Notes under the pieces: generated by a model
Told to the model about the DNA's origin: nothing
What the model saw: only the letters and a program-made list of their open reading frames with translations
Databases searched by the model: none
Made by a program: the position numbers and the translations under genes
Shown: piece by piece, positions 55,342 through 64,000 of the stretch
Layout: the number at the start of each line of letters is the position of its first letter
Position numbering within the stretch: the stretch's first letter is position 1
NCBI RefSeq assembly: GCF_000223375.1
Contig: NC_017384.1
Span: 872,097 to 936,096, forward strand
Reading direction: 5' to 3'
DNA: 64,000 nucleotides
Origin: Ketogulonicigenium vulgare WSH-001
GTDB taxonomy: Bacteria > Pseudomonadota > Alphaproteobacteria > Rhodobacterales > Rhodobacteraceae

Positions 55342-57153
55342 ATGGCACGCGCACCCCTTTTACAACTTGGCGATATCTCTCTGACTTTCGGAGGCGATCC
55401 CGTCTTTCATGATCTGAACCTGACGGTTCAACCCGGCGATCGTATCGCTTTGGTTGGGCGCAACGGCTCGGGTAAATCCACGCTGATGAAACTGATGGCA
55501 GGCTTGATCGAGCCTGACCGCGGGCAGGCCGTGCGCGGCCCCGGCGTGACCGTCGGCTATATGGAGCAAGACCCCGATCTGTCGGCCTTTGCCACATTGG
55601 GCGAATATGCCGCCTCGAACCTGCCCGAGGGCGAGGAGTATCGCGTTGCGCTGGCGGCCGAGGGCCTTGGCTTTGATCCCGAACGCGCGCCCGACACCGC
55701 CTCGGGCGGCGAGCGTCGCCGCGCCTCGCTGGCCAAGCTGATGGCCGAAGCGCCCGAGCTGATGCTGCTGGACGAGCCGACCAACCACCTGGATATCAAC
55801 GCGATTGCCTGGCTGGAAGAACAGCTAAAAGATACCAAGGCGGGCTATGTGCTGATCAGCCACGACCGTGCCTTCTTGCGCAATCTGACGCGCGGCACGC
55901 TTTGGCTGGATCGCGGCACCGTCCGTCGCCAAGATCGCGGCTTTGAGAATTTTGAACTGTGGCGTGATCAGGTCTGGGAAGACGAGGATAGCGCCCGCCA
56001 CAAGCTGGATCGCAAGATCAAGGCCGAAGCGCGTTGGGCGGTCGAGGGTATCTCGGCCCGCCGCAAGCGCAATATGGGCCGCGTGCGTGCGCTGGGAGAG
56101 CTGCGGGCCGAACGCTCGTCGCAAATCCGCCGTCAGGGTGCGGCGGCGATGATGCTGGAAAGCGGGCAATCCTCGGGCCGCAAGGTGATCGAGGCGACGG
56201 GTCTGACCAAAGTCTTTGGCGATAAAACCATTGTGCATGATTTCGATCTGACGGTGATGCGCGGCGACCGTGTGGCTTTCGTTGGCCCCAACGGAACCGG
56301 AAAAACGACACTGATCAATATGTTGCTGGGTAAACTTCAACCCGATGCGGGCGAAGTGAAACACGGCACCAACCTGCAAGTCGCAGTCTTTGACCAGACG
56401 CGCGCCGCCCTCGACCCCGAGCAGACGCTGTGGGAAAGCCTGACGGGCGATCCCGAAATGCGGGTGTCCGGCAAGGCTGACCAGATTATGGTGCGCGGCC
56501 AGCCCAAACATGTGGTCGGCTATCTGAAAGAATTCCTGTTCGACGAGTCGCAGGCGCGTGCGCCGGTGCGGGCTTTGTCCGGCGGCGAAAAGGCCAGGCT
56601 GCTGCTGGCGCGTCTGATGGCGCGCGAAAGCAATGTGCTGGTGATGGACGAGCCGACCAACGATCTGGATATCGAAACGCTTGATCTGCTGCAGGAATTG
56701 CTCGACGGCTATGACGGCACCGTGCTGCTGGTCAGCCACGACCGCGACTTCCTTGATCGCGTCGCCACCACGACGATCGCCATGGAGGGCGGCGGCGAGG
56801 CCGTCACCTACGCCGGTGGCTGGAGTGATTATCGTGACCAGCGCGGCGCGGATCTTGCCGCCGCTGCCAGCGCACCAAAGCCGAAAGCCGAGCTGCGCGC
56901 CGCAGCGCCCGAGGTGAAAAAACCCGAAGGGCTGAGTTTCACCGAAAGAAAGCGTCTCGAGGCATTGCCCGCCGTCATTGACCGCCTGAATGCCGAGATC
57001 GCCAAGCTGAACACGCTGATGGCCGATCCCGATCTGTTCACGCGCGAGCCGGTGAAATTCCGCAAGGCCAGCGAGATGCTGGCCGAGCGGCAGGGCAGTT
57101 TGGACGCTGCCGAGATGGAGTGGCTGGAACTAGAGGAAAAAGCCGCAAGTTAA
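55342..57153 (+). CDS. ABC-F family ATPase, Uup-like
   Basis: Soluble protein of 603 residues with two ATPase domains joined by a charged linker. First: VGRNGSGKSTLMKLMAG, then SGGERRRASLAKLM and LMLLDEPTNHLDI. Second: VGPNGTGKTTLINMLLG, LSGGEKARLLLARL and VLVMDEPTNDLDI. The linker contains KAEARWAVEGISARRKRNMGRVRAL, and a C-terminal coiled part (near 540-600) ends the chain. No membrane segment. ABC-F proteins act on ribosomes; the C-terminal coil favours Uup, which is linked to ribosome and branched-DNA functions. Confidence 0.92.
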   Translation: MARAPLLQLGDISLTFGGDPVFHDLNLTVQPGDRIALVGRNGSGKSTLMKLMAGLIEPDRGQAVRGPGVTVGYMEQDPDLSAFATLGEYAASNLPEGEEYRVALAAEGLGFDPERAPDTASGGERRRASLAKLMAEAPELMLLDEPTNHLDINAIAWLEEQLKDTKAGYVLISHDRAFLRNLTRGTLWLDRGTVRRQDRGFENFELWRDQVWEDEDSARHKLDRKIKAEARWAVEGISARRKRNMGRVRALGELRAERSSQIRRQGAAAMMLESGQSSGRKVIEATGLTKVFGDKTIVHDFDLTVMRGDRVAFVGPNGTGKTTLINMLLGKLQPDAGEVKHGTNLQVAVFDQTRAALDPEQTLWESLTGDPEMRVSGKADQIMVRGQPKHVVGYLKEFLFDESQARAPVRALSGGEKARLLLARLMARESNVLVMDEPTNDLDIETLDLLQELLDGYDGTVLLVSHDRDFLDRVATTTIAMEGGGEAVTYAGGWSDYRDQRGADLAAAASAPKPKAELRAAAPEVKKPEGLSFTERKRLEALPAVIDRLNAEIAKLNTLMADPDLFTREPVKFRKASEMLAERQGSLDAAEMEWLELEEKAAS

Positions 57154-57160
57154 GCGGCTT
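57137..57160 (-). terminator. Terminator after the outer-membrane barrel gene
   Basis: Stem AAGCCGC/GCGGCTT (57140-57146 with 57154-57160), 7-nt loop, followed on the minus strand by TTT and CC. It overlaps the last codons of the ABC-F gene and the stop of the barrel gene. Confidence 0.6.
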
Positions 57161-57821
57161 AGAACTTATAGTTCACACCCAGGGTAAAGGTATTGAGGGA
57201 CAGATCAGCGGTCAGACCCTCAATATCTACCTTGCCGGTGTTGCGGTGGAATTCCAGATAGCCCGACATGTGGTGGCTGAATTCGGTTTCAATGCCGACA
57301 CCATAGCTGATACCGCCCGAACGGTCGGAATACGCACCGCTAAAGGTCTCCAACTCGACATCTGTCCAGCGGTAGCCAGCGTTTGAATAGACCATGACGC
57401 CGCCCATATCATAGCCCAGACGCAGCATCGCGGCCGTGGATGTGCCAAATCCAACGCTCCAGGTGTCGCTGACGGCGGGAATGACAACATCGTCCTTGGC
57501 CCAGCTTTGGGCGATTTCCCCCCAGACGCCAAAGATCGTATTGCCGGTGCGCCAGTCATAACCCGCGCGCAGGTTCAGGCCCAGTCCCGACGGCTCACCC
57601 AGCGACCGCGTGCCCAGCAATTGCTGCGCCTGATCGCCAGTCTCGCCGTTCATATCGATAGACCCGCTGTCGCGATTCAGGCCAAATCCGACATAGCCAC
57701 CGCTAAAGCCCACGCTAGGGGTCATGACAACAATACGCGGCACATGTTGCGCGGCGGCGGCCATAGGTAAAGTGCCGACGACAGCGCCGGCAATAATCAA
57801 AGTCATAAAGGAAATTTTCAT
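57159..57821 (-). CDS. Small outer-membrane beta-barrel protein
   Basis: Protein of 220 residues with a signal peptide (MKISFMTLIIAGAVVGTLPM, cleavage after AAAA). The rest alternates polar and hydrophobic residues as in an eight-stranded barrel (GGYVGFGLNRDSGSID, GLNLRAGYDWRTGNTIFGVWGE, MVYSNAGYRWTDVEL), and it ends in the C-terminal Phe signature TLGVNYKF for BAM insertion. Similar to OmpA-like or Omp25/LomR barrels. The in-frame part before 57821 has no signal and is not included. Function unknown. Confidence 0.86.
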   Translation of the reverse strand: MKISFMTLIIAGAVVGTLPMAAAAQHVPRIVVMTPSVGFSGGYVGFGLNRDSGSIDMNGETGDQAQQLLGTRSLGEPSGLGLNLRAGYDWRTGNTIFGVWGEIAQSWAKDDVVIPAVSDTWSVGFGTSTAAMLRLGYDMGGVMVYSNAGYRWTDVELETFSGAYSDRSGGISYGVGIETEFSHHMSGYLEFHRNTGKVDIEGLTADLSLNTFTLGVNYKF

Positions 57822-57873
57822 GGCGCACTCGTTGCTGAATTTGGCGTGAGTGAACCGTGAAAGCGCTCTCAGG

Positions 57874-58713
57874 TCAACCTTTTGCGGCTTTTTCCGCCTG
57901 CCGGATTTCATTCCATAGCGCATCCATCTCGGCCAGATCAGATTGCTCGGGCGATTTTCCGCGCGCGGATAGGCCCGCCTCGATATAGGCGAAACGCCGT
58001 GTGAATTTATCATTGGCGCGGCGCAGCGCGCCTTCGGGGTCAAGACCAAGGTGCCGCCCGATATTCGCCATGGCAAACAGCAGATCGCCGAATTCTTCCT
58101 CGAGGTCATCAGGCGTCAGCGTGTCGCGCGCCTCGACCAGCTCGCCAACCTCCTCGGCCAGCTTGTCGACCACCTGCGCCACCTCGGGCCAGTCAAACCC
58201 GACCCGCGCCGCGCGGTTTTGCAGCTTGGCCGCGCGCAGCAGCGCGGGCAGACCCAGGGCCACGCCGTCCAAAACGCCCTTTTGCGCCTTGCCCGCGCGC
58301 TCACGCGCTTTGATCGTCTCCCAATCCTTGACCTGTTGTTCGGGCGATTTTGCGTTGGATTGATCGCCAAAGACATGCGGATGGCGGAACACCATCTTAT
58401 CTGCAATCGCCTTGACCACATCGGTCAGGGTGAAATGCCCGGCCTCGCGCGCCATCTGGGCGTGAAATACGGTCTGGAACAGCAGATCGCCCAGCTCGCC
58501 GCGCAGCTCGCCCCAGTTTTCCTGCGCGATCGCATCGGCCACCTCATAGCCTTCCTCGATCGTATAGGGCGCAATGGTGGCGAATGTCTGCGCGATATCC
58601 CACGGACAGCCGGTTTCAGGATCGCGCAGCGCCTCCATGATAATTTCCAACCGCCTGATCTGAATGGCAAGATCGGGGGTTTCATCAGTGATCAAACTGG
58701 AAAGGGCGGGCAT
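57874..58713 (-). CDS. mazG: Nucleoside triphosphate pyrophosphohydrolase MazG
   Basis: Housecleaning NTPase of 279 residues with two MazG domains. First: GCPWDIAQTFATIAPYTIEEGYEVADAI with the metal-binding E-x-x-E helices and LGDLLFQTVFHAQMA; second: RVGFDWPEVAQVVDKLAEEVGELVEARD and LEEEFGDLLFAMANIGRHLG. Members remove non-canonical nucleotides. It is read divergently from the M20 gene. Confidence 0.94.
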   Translation of the reverse strand: MPALSSLITDETPDLAIQIRRLEIIMEALRDPETGCPWDIAQTFATIAPYTIEEGYEVADAIAQENWGELRGELGDLLFQTVFHAQMAREAGHFTLTDVVKAIADKMVFRHPHVFGDQSNAKSPEQQVKDWETIKARERAGKAQKGVLDGVALGLPALLRAAKLQNRAARVGFDWPEVAQVVDKLAEEVGELVEARDTLTPDDLEEEFGDLLFAMANIGRHLGLDPEGALRRANDKFTRRFAYIEAGLSARGKSPEQSDLAEMDALWNEIRQAEKAAKG

Positions 58714-58776
58714 TGCGGTGTCCGTTGCAAAAGGCGATAACAGAACCCTAGACCGCTATAGCCCGAAGGTGAACCC

Positions 58777-59937
58777 ATGCCCGTCATCAATCGTATTGCC
58801 AGCTTCGCCGATGAGATGAAGACATGGCGCCGCCACCTTCATACCAACCCCGAGCTGGGCTTTAACTGCTTTCAAACCGCTGATTTCGTGGCAGAACGCC
58901 TGCGCGAGTTCGGCGTCGACGAAATTCACACTGGTATTGCGACCTCGGGCGTGATCGCCATCATCAAGGGGCGCGAGGATGGCCCCACCGTTGGCCTGCG
59001 CGCCGATATGGATGCGCTGCCGCTGACCGAGATTACGGGCGTCGACTATGCCTCGCAAAATCCCGGCGCGATGCATGCTTGCGGCCATGACGGCCATACC
59101 ACCATGCTGCTGGGCGCCGCGAAATATCTGGCCGAGACGCGCAATTTCTCGGGTTCGGTCGCGCTGATCTTTCAACCGGCCGAGGAAGATGGCGGCGGCG
59201 CGGGCGTCATGGTGCGTGAAGGCGTCCTTGATCGCTTTCAGATTGCCGAGGTTTACGCCCTGCACAATCACCCGGGTCTGGAGCCCGGTCGGTTCGAGAC
59301 GACGCCGGGCCCGATCATGGCGGCGGTCGATACATTCACTGTGAATATCACCGGTCGCGGCGGCCATGGCGCGCGCCCGAATGAGACCGCCGACCCGGTT
59401 GTGGCCGCTTGCGGCATCGTCGCGGCGATGCAAACCATCGTCAGCCGTAACCACGATCCCGTGCAGGATCTGGTGGTTTCGGTGACGCAGATCCACACCG
59501 GCAGCGCCAGCAATATCATCCCCGAAACCGCCTATATCAACGGCACTGTGCGCACCTTTAACAAGGATGTGCAGAATATGGTCATGGCGCGGATGGCGGC
59601 GATTGTCGCGGGTCAGGCCCAAGCCTACGGCGTTCAAGCCGAGCTGGTCTATGACCGCAACTATCCCGCGACGATCAACGATCCCGCCAAAGTCGCCATC
59701 GCGGCCGAGATCGCGGCCGAGGTTGGTCTGGGCGTTGATGCCAATTGCACGCGCGGCATGGGGGCCGAGGATTTCTCGTATTTTCTGGAACAGCGCCCCG
59801 GTGCCTATCTGTTCCTAGGCAATGGCGATACGGCTGGCCTGCATAGCCCATCGTATAATTTCAACGATGAAACCGCGCCGTTTGGGGCTTCCTTCCTTGC
59901 GCGTGTCGCCGAACGCGCCTTGCCGCTAAAGGGCTGA
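58777..59937 (+). CDS. M20 family amidohydrolase
   Basis: Metallo-amidohydrolase of 386 residues. Metal-site blocks: LRADMDALPLTE (residues 70-81), HACGHDGHTTMLLGAAKYL near 102-120, and FQPAEEDGGGAGVMV near 132-146. This is the hippurate/indole-3-acetyl-amino acid hydrolase group, which removes acyl groups from N-acyl amino acids. It starts 63 bases from mazG on the other strand and ends 3 bases before the ureohydrolase gene. Confidence 0.92.
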   Translation: MPVINRIASFADEMKTWRRHLHTNPELGFNCFQTADFVAERLREFGVDEIHTGIATSGVIAIIKGREDGPTVGLRADMDALPLTEITGVDYASQNPGAMHACGHDGHTTMLLGAAKYLAETRNFSGSVALIFQPAEEDGGGAGVMVREGVLDRFQIAEVYALHNHPGLEPGRFETTPGPIMAAVDTFTVNITGRGGHGARPNETADPVVAACGIVAAMQTIVSRNHDPVQDLVVSVTQIHTGSASNIIPETAYINGTVRTFNKDVQNMVMARMAAIVAGQAQAYGVQAELVYDRNYPATINDPAKVAIAAEIAAEVGLGVDANCTRGMGAEDFSYFLEQRPGAYLFLGNGDTAGLHSPSYNFNDETAPFGASFLARVAERALPLKG

Positions 59938-59940
59938 TCA

Positions 59941-60900
59941 ATGGCACTCGAGGACGCCAAAACCCAGGTTGATCAGGCGTTTACGCGCCAATCTTTGCGC
60001 GGCCTCTCGCATGAGAATGCCTTTGGCGGGGCGGTGTCTTTCCTGCGCCGCCGCTATAGCAAGGACTTGAGCGGCGTCGATCTGGCCGTGACCGGCGTGC
60101 CCTTTGATCAGGCCGTCACGCATCGCACCGGCCCCCGTTTCGGGCCGCGGGCGCTGCGCGAGGCTTCGACCTTGCAGCCCTATGATCCGCCCTATGGCTG
60201 GGGTTATGATCCGCTATCGACGCTGTCGGTGGTGGATTACGGCGATCTGGCGTTCGATTACGCGAAAACGGCGGCCTTCCCGGGCGCGTTGACCGAACAT
60301 ATTCGCGGTATTCTGGCGGCGGGCGCAGGCAGCATCACGCTGGGCGGTGACCACTTTATCACGCTGCCGATCCTGCGTGCCTATGCCGAAAAGTTCGGGC
60401 CCCTGTCGGTGATCCATTTCGACGCGCATTCCGATCTGTGGCAGGACGACGATCCAGACCGTATCGACCACGGCACATTCATGTATAAGGCCGTGCGCGA
60501 AGGGTTGGTCGATGTCAGCCGCAGCCTGCAAATCGGCATCCGCACCGAATGCGACGATTATCTGGGTATGCCCTATATCGACGCGCGCACTGTCCATGAA
60601 AAGGGCGCGACTTGGGTTGTGGAACAGGCCAAATCCGCCGTGGGCGACCATCCTGTATACATCACATTCGATATTGATGCCCTTGATCCCGCATTCGCGC
60701 CGGGCACCGGCACGCCGGTTTGGGGTGGTCTTGCCAGTTGGCAGGCGGCGGCGATCCTGCGCGATCTGGCGGGGATCAATCTGATCGGCGGTGATGTGGT
60801 CGAGGTCTCGCCCCCCTTCGACCCCACGGGCGCCACCGCTGTCGCGGGCGCCCATGTGGCGATGGAGCTGATCGCCCTTTATGGCTGGACGCGCCGCTAA
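59941..60900 (+). CDS. Agmatinase/ureohydrolase family protein
   Basis: Mn-dependent ureohydrolase of 319 residues. Metal ligands are in TLGGDHFITLPIL, SVIHFDAHSDLWQDD (DAHSD), and ITFDIDALDPAFAPGTGTP (DIDALDP). Relatives act on agmatine, guanidinobutyrate or guanidinopropionate; the sequence alone does not choose. It is probably co-transcribed with the M20 gene, so a path that first removes an acyl group and then urea is possible. Confidence 0.91.
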   Translation: MALEDAKTQVDQAFTRQSLRGLSHENAFGGAVSFLRRRYSKDLSGVDLAVTGVPFDQAVTHRTGPRFGPRALREASTLQPYDPPYGWGYDPLSTLSVVDYGDLAFDYAKTAAFPGALTEHIRGILAAGAGSITLGGDHFITLPILRAYAEKFGPLSVIHFDAHSDLWQDDDPDRIDHGTFMYKAVREGLVDVSRSLQIGIRTECDDYLGMPYIDARTVHEKGATWVVEQAKSAVGDHPVYITFDIDALDPAFAPGTGTPVWGGLASWQAAAILRDLAGINLIGGDVVEVSPPFDPTGATAVAGAHVAMELIALYGWTRR

Positions 60901-60930
60901 AAACCCTTAGCCGCCAATATATTGGCGGCT
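60898..60930 (-). terminator. Perfect 22-nt palindrome and terminator at the 3' end of alr
   Basis: AGCCGCCAATA/TATTGGCGGCT (60909-60930) is a perfect palindrome. On the minus strand it is followed by AAGGG and TTTTT. It overlaps the last codons of alr and, through its U-tract, the stop of the convergent ureohydrolase gene. Confidence 0.6.
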
Positions 60931-61944
60931 ATAGCGCGGCGAGAGCGAGGTCAGAATCTCGTATCCGATGGTCTTGGCGGTCACCGCCAGATCATCGACG
61001 CTTTGCTGCGGGCCGATCAGGGTCAGCACCTCGGGGTCGGCGTCCAGATCGGTAATATCGACCGTGATCAAATCCATCGAAATGCGGCCAATGATCGGGC
61101 AGGCGATATCGCCGCTGTATACATTTGTGCCAGCCCCCAGCACGCGCAAAACGCCATCGGCATAGCCAGCCGCCAATGTCGCCACACGGGTCGGGCGCCG
61201 CGCTTGCCAGGTGTTGCCGTAACCCACGACCTCACCCTCGATCAGATCGCGGGTCTGGATGACGGGCAGGTCAAGCTGCAGCGCCTGCGCGCCTTGGGCA
61301 TAAGGCGCGGCACCGTGCAACCCGATCCCCGGCCGCACCAGATCGAAATGATAGTCCGGCCCCAGCAAAATGCCACCCGTGGCGGCCAGAGACCGGCTGA
61401 CGCGCATCCCTTCGGTCATCTGTTTGAACAGATCCAGCTGATAGGCGTTCATCGGATGGTCCGGCTCATCGGCGCAGGCCAGATGGCTCATGATCAGCCG
61501 CGGGCCCGCGCCCAGAACCTCGTCGGTGACCGCGGCCCAATCTTCCCATTCAAACCCCAGACGGTTCATACCCGTATCCAGTTGAATGGCGAAGGGACGC
61601 CCCGGCAGCGCATCGAACTGGCGGCGCAATTGTTGCGGCGAATTCAGCACCGGCGTCAAATTCAGTTGACGGATCAATGCCGTATCCGTCGTACCATGGC
61701 CGGACAGCACGAAGATCTCGGGCGCGGGGCCGACGGCTTCGCGCAGGGCCACGCCTTCCTCGGCCACAGCGACAAAGAATTTGCGCACGCCAGCCTCGGC
61801 CAGCGCGGCGCCAACGCGGGCGGCGCCGGTGCCATAGGCATCGGCCTTCAGCACGGCGCCCGCTTCGGCACGCGACATGGCCGCCAGCTTGCGCCAGTTG
61901 CCGATAATGGCATCAAGATCAATCGTCAGAATTCCGGTGGTCAT
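60907..61944 (-). CDS. alr: Alanine racemase
   Basis: PLP enzyme of 345 residues that makes D-alanine for peptidoglycan. Catalytic Lys33 in LKADAYGTGA, catalytic Tyr in GEVVGYGNTW, and the LAAGYADGVLRVL and GRISMDLITVDIT blocks. The motif LKADAYGTGA has Thr where many members have Leu or His. The start gives MTTGILTIDLDAIIGNWRKL, the family N-terminus. Confidence 0.95.
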   Translation of the reverse strand: MTTGILTIDLDAIIGNWRKLAAMSRAEAGAVLKADAYGTGAARVGAALAEAGVRKFFVAVAEEGVALREAVGPAPEIFVLSGHGTTDTALIRQLNLTPVLNSPQQLRRQFDALPGRPFAIQLDTGMNRLGFEWEDWAAVTDEVLGAGPRLIMSHLACADEPDHPMNAYQLDLFKQMTEGMRVSRSLAATGGILLGPDYHFDLVRPGIGLHGAAPYAQGAQALQLDLPVIQTRDLIEGEVVGYGNTWQARRPTRVATLAAGYADGVLRVLGAGTNVYSGDIACPIIGRISMDLITVDITDLDADPEVLTLIGPQQSVDDLAVTAKTIGYEILTSLSPRYSRQYIGG

Positions 61945-61977
61945 GTCGTCTGGCTTCTCGTTACTGCTGGCATTCGA

Positions 61978-63480
61978 TCAGAACTCGACCGAAGCACCTT
62001 CTTGCCACGGTTTTACAAGATTTCCAAAGCGCGTGAAGCGCCCTTCGAAGCTGAGGTCAACCGAACCGATCGGCCCGTGGCGCTGTTTGCCGATAATGAC
62101 CTCGGCGCGGCCATGCAGGCGGTCCATATCCTCCTGCCACTTGGCCATTTTGTCCATTTCATGGTCGCCCGGTTTTTCGCGTTCTTTGTAATATTCCTCG
62201 CGGAACACGAACATCACCACATCGGCGTCCTGCTCGATCGAGCCGGATTCGCGCAGATCCGACAGTTGCGGCCGTTTATCTTCACGCGATTCCACCTGAC
62301 GCGACAGCTGCGACAGCGCGATCACCGGCACGTTCAGCTCTTTCGCGATCGCCTTCAGGCCCTGCGTGATCTCGGACACTTCGTTCACACGGCTGTCTTT
62401 GGCGCTGGCGGGGCGGACAAGCTGCAAATAGTCGACGAAAAGCACATCTAGGCCGTGCGTCCGTTTCAGGCGGCGGGCGCGGGCGGCCAACTGGCTGATC
62501 GGCAGCGCGGGCGTGTCGTCGATATACAGCGGGCAGGATTCGAGTTGCTTGGCCGCCTCAACGAAACGGCGGAACTCGGCCTCGGTCATATCGCCGCGCC
62601 GGATCTGTTCGGACGGGATCTCGGCCGCCTCGGACAAGATCCGCGCCGCAAGCTGTTCTGCCGACATCTCGAGGCTATAGAACCCCACGACGCCGCCATT
62701 CACCGCGCCCTCTGATCCGTCATGGCGGATACCGCGCTGATAGGCCTTGGCCACGTTAAAGGCGATGTTCGTCGCCAGCGAGGTTTTCCCCATCGAGGGA
62801 CGCCCCGCCAAGATCAGCAAGTCCGAATTGTGCAGACCGCCCAGCTTTTTATCCAGATCCATCAGGCCGGTAGAGAGGCCCGCAAGGCCGCCGTCGCGCT
62901 GGTAGGCCGCATTCGCTGTCTCAACAGCCTCGCGCAAGGCGCTGAGAAAGCTGGTAAAACCGGATTCAGCGTTACCCTGTTCCGCCATCTTGTAAAGACG
63001 CTGTTCGGCGGCGATGATCTGCTCTTTGGGGTCGGTCTCGGCCTCGAATGTCTTGGCCTGCGCCGAAATATCCTGACCCAGGCGGATCAGATCGCGCCGC
63101 ACCGACAGATCATAGATCATCTGCGCATAGTCGCGCGCGGCAAAGCCCGAGATCGCAGCCCCGGCAAGGCGCGCAAGATAGGCCGTGCCGCCCAGCTCTT
63201 TCAGCCCGGCGTCTTCCTCGAAAAACGGCTTCAGCGTCACCGGCGAGGCCAGCGCGTTGCGGGTGATCCGCTGCGCCGCCACCTCGAAAATGCGGGCGTG
63301 GACGGGGTCGTAGAAATGATCGGGTTTGATGATCATCGCCACGCGGTCATAGACCTCGTTATTCGTCAGGATCGCGCCGAGCAATTGCTGCTCGGCCTCG
63401 ATCGACTGGGGCATGGGATCATCCACCGCCGCTTGGGTCAGCGGCGTGCCATCAGGGGAAAAGGCGCTGATGTCGTTCAT
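61978..63480 (-). CDS. dnaB: Replicative DNA helicase DnaB
   Basis: Hexameric helicase of 500 residues. The N-terminal domain (QSIEAEQQLLGAILTNNEVYDRV) is followed by the RecA-like core with Walker A AGRPSMGKTSLA near residue 230, FYSLEMSAEQLAARI, Walker B LDVLFVDYLQLV and the GSIEQDADVVMFVFREE arginine-finger region. It is read into from pyrE, 12 bases upstream. It appears to be a normal chromosomal copy. Confidence 0.96.
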   Translation of the reverse strand: MNDISAFSPDGTPLTQAAVDDPMPQSIEAEQQLLGAILTNNEVYDRVAMIIKPDHFYDPVHARIFEVAAQRITRNALASPVTLKPFFEEDAGLKELGGTAYLARLAGAAISGFAARDYAQMIYDLSVRRDLIRLGQDISAQAKTFEAETDPKEQIIAAEQRLYKMAEQGNAESGFTSFLSALREAVETANAAYQRDGGLAGLSTGLMDLDKKLGGLHNSDLLILAGRPSMGKTSLATNIAFNVAKAYQRGIRHDGSEGAVNGGVVGFYSLEMSAEQLAARILSEAAEIPSEQIRRGDMTEAEFRRFVEAAKQLESCPLYIDDTPALPISQLAARARRLKRTHGLDVLFVDYLQLVRPASAKDSRVNEVSEITQGLKAIAKELNVPVIALSQLSRQVESREDKRPQLSDLRESGSIEQDADVVMFVFREEYYKEREKPGDHEMDKMAKWQEDMDRLHGRAEVIIGKQRHGPIGSVDLSFEGRFTRFGNLVKPWQEGASVEF

Positions 63481-63492
63481 CCCAAATGCTCC

Positions 63493-64000
63493 TTACGGGT
63501 TTGCGGCCTGCCATGCGGCGGGGTCTTTCAGGAAGCTTTCGACACCCGAAAGCGTCTCGTCGTCGAACAGCTCTTGGGCACGCGCCTCGGCCAGAACATC
63601 CCACCAGGTGCACAGGTGGTGCAGCTTGATGCCAGCCGCGCCCAGCGTCTCATGGACGCCTTCGTAGATGTCGTAATAAAAGATCACCGCCGTATGGCCA
63701 CAGGTCGCGCCGGTGTCGCGGATCGCATCCACAAACGACAGTTTCGAGCCGCCATCCGTGGTCAGATCCTCGACCAGCAGGACGCGCTGGCCCTCGGACA
63801 TCGCGCCCTCAATCCGGGCATTGCGGCCATAGCCCTTGGGCTTTTTGCGCACATAGGTCATCGGCAGGGCCATACGCTCGGCCACAAAAGCGGCAAAGGG
63901 AATGCCCGCCGTCTCACCGCCTGCGATATTGTCGAACGCCTCGAAACCGGCATCGCGCATCACGGTGATGGTCAGGAAATCCATCAGGGTCGAGCGGATA
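63493..64000 (-). CDS. pyrE: Orotate phosphoribosyltransferase (5' end outside window)
   Basis: Pyrimidine synthesis enzyme that joins orotate to PRPP; 169 residues visible, start cut off. [36 protein letters not shown] and the PRPP motif [14 protein letters not shown] are clear, and the frame stays open to the window edge (the codons before the first in-window ATG read IRSTL). The long C-terminal part after residue 140 ([19 protein letters not shown]) is typical of the alphaproteobacterial form. Confidence 0.93.
   Translation of the reverse strand, partial: IRSTLMDFLTITVMRDAGFEAFDNIAGGETAGIPFAAFVAERMALPMTYVRKKPKGYGRNARIEGAMSEGQRVLLVEDLTTDGGSKLSFVDAIRDTGATCGHTAVIFYYDIYEGVHETLGAAGIKLHHLCTWWDVLAEARAQELFDDETLSGVESFLKDPAAWQAANP

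Noticed and set aside
61117..61130. Repeat of GTATACATTTGT also found near 47200
   Set aside because: The second copy lies inside alr coding sequence. A single 12-base match in 64 kb with no third copy can be chance.

Overview
The window is high-GC chromosomal DNA from an alphaproteobacterium, most likely of the order Rhodobacterales (Rhodobacter/Paracoccus relatives). This rests on gene order and family types rather than a database search: secDF followed directly by ccmABCDG; the block yceD-rpmF-plsX-fabH-ihfA-merR; a class II DAHP synthase; an OlsB-type ornithine lipid acyltransferase; and a long Dcd-like deaminase. Both tRNAs, the replicative helicase and many essential genes point to a chromosome. 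I saw no insertion sequence, CRISPR array, phage structural gene or rRNA.

Layout. 1-3440: an ABC importer of the spermidine/putrescine (PotABCD) type on the minus strand. 3570-5870: a copper pair (Sco plus PCu(A)C) and a chromate transporter. 5963-7101: a DUF1304 membrane protein and an AAC(3)-like acetyltransferase. 7213-14925: an accessory surface-glycan region with two copies of an unassigned 303/304-residue protein, an OpgC-like membrane acyltransferase, an entericidin-like lipoprotein and three polysaccharide pyruvyl transferase (PPT) family proteins, two of them close tandem paralogues. Its spacers look more AT-rich than the rest, and it ends just before tRNA-Gly(CCC). 15183-18630: a penicillin acylase family hydrolase and a 3-hydroxyisobutyrate dehydrogenase family enzyme. 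18673-23779: a full branched-chain amino acid ABC importer operon. 24007-31537: DAHP synthase, a PAS protein, gmk, a soluble PhoR-like kinase, Fe-superoxide dismutase, RarD, a LOG protein and a LysM protein.

31607-37053 holds an Atm1-type exporter, a YfgM-like protein, a BamB-like lipoprotein and der. 37112-44306 holds serS, then yajC-secD-secF running by overlaps into ccmA-B-C-D-G, which joins protein export to cytochrome c maturation. 44345-49305 holds aconitase, a DUF1223 protein, a Dcd-like deaminase and tRNA-Pro(GGG). 49418-53375 is the fatty acid/phospholipid block. 53500-57821 holds a BamE-like lipoprotein, msrB, olsB, an ABC-F ATPase and a small outer-membrane barrel. 57874-64000 holds mazG, an M20 amidohydrolase/ureohydrolase pair, alr, dnaB and a partial pyrE.

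Most of the window is ordinary housekeeping. The part most likely to be novel is 7213-14925, where two gene families are each present twice and interleaved, suggesting a duplicated glycan-decorating module. All functional statements come from reading translated motifs by eye; no homology search was run.
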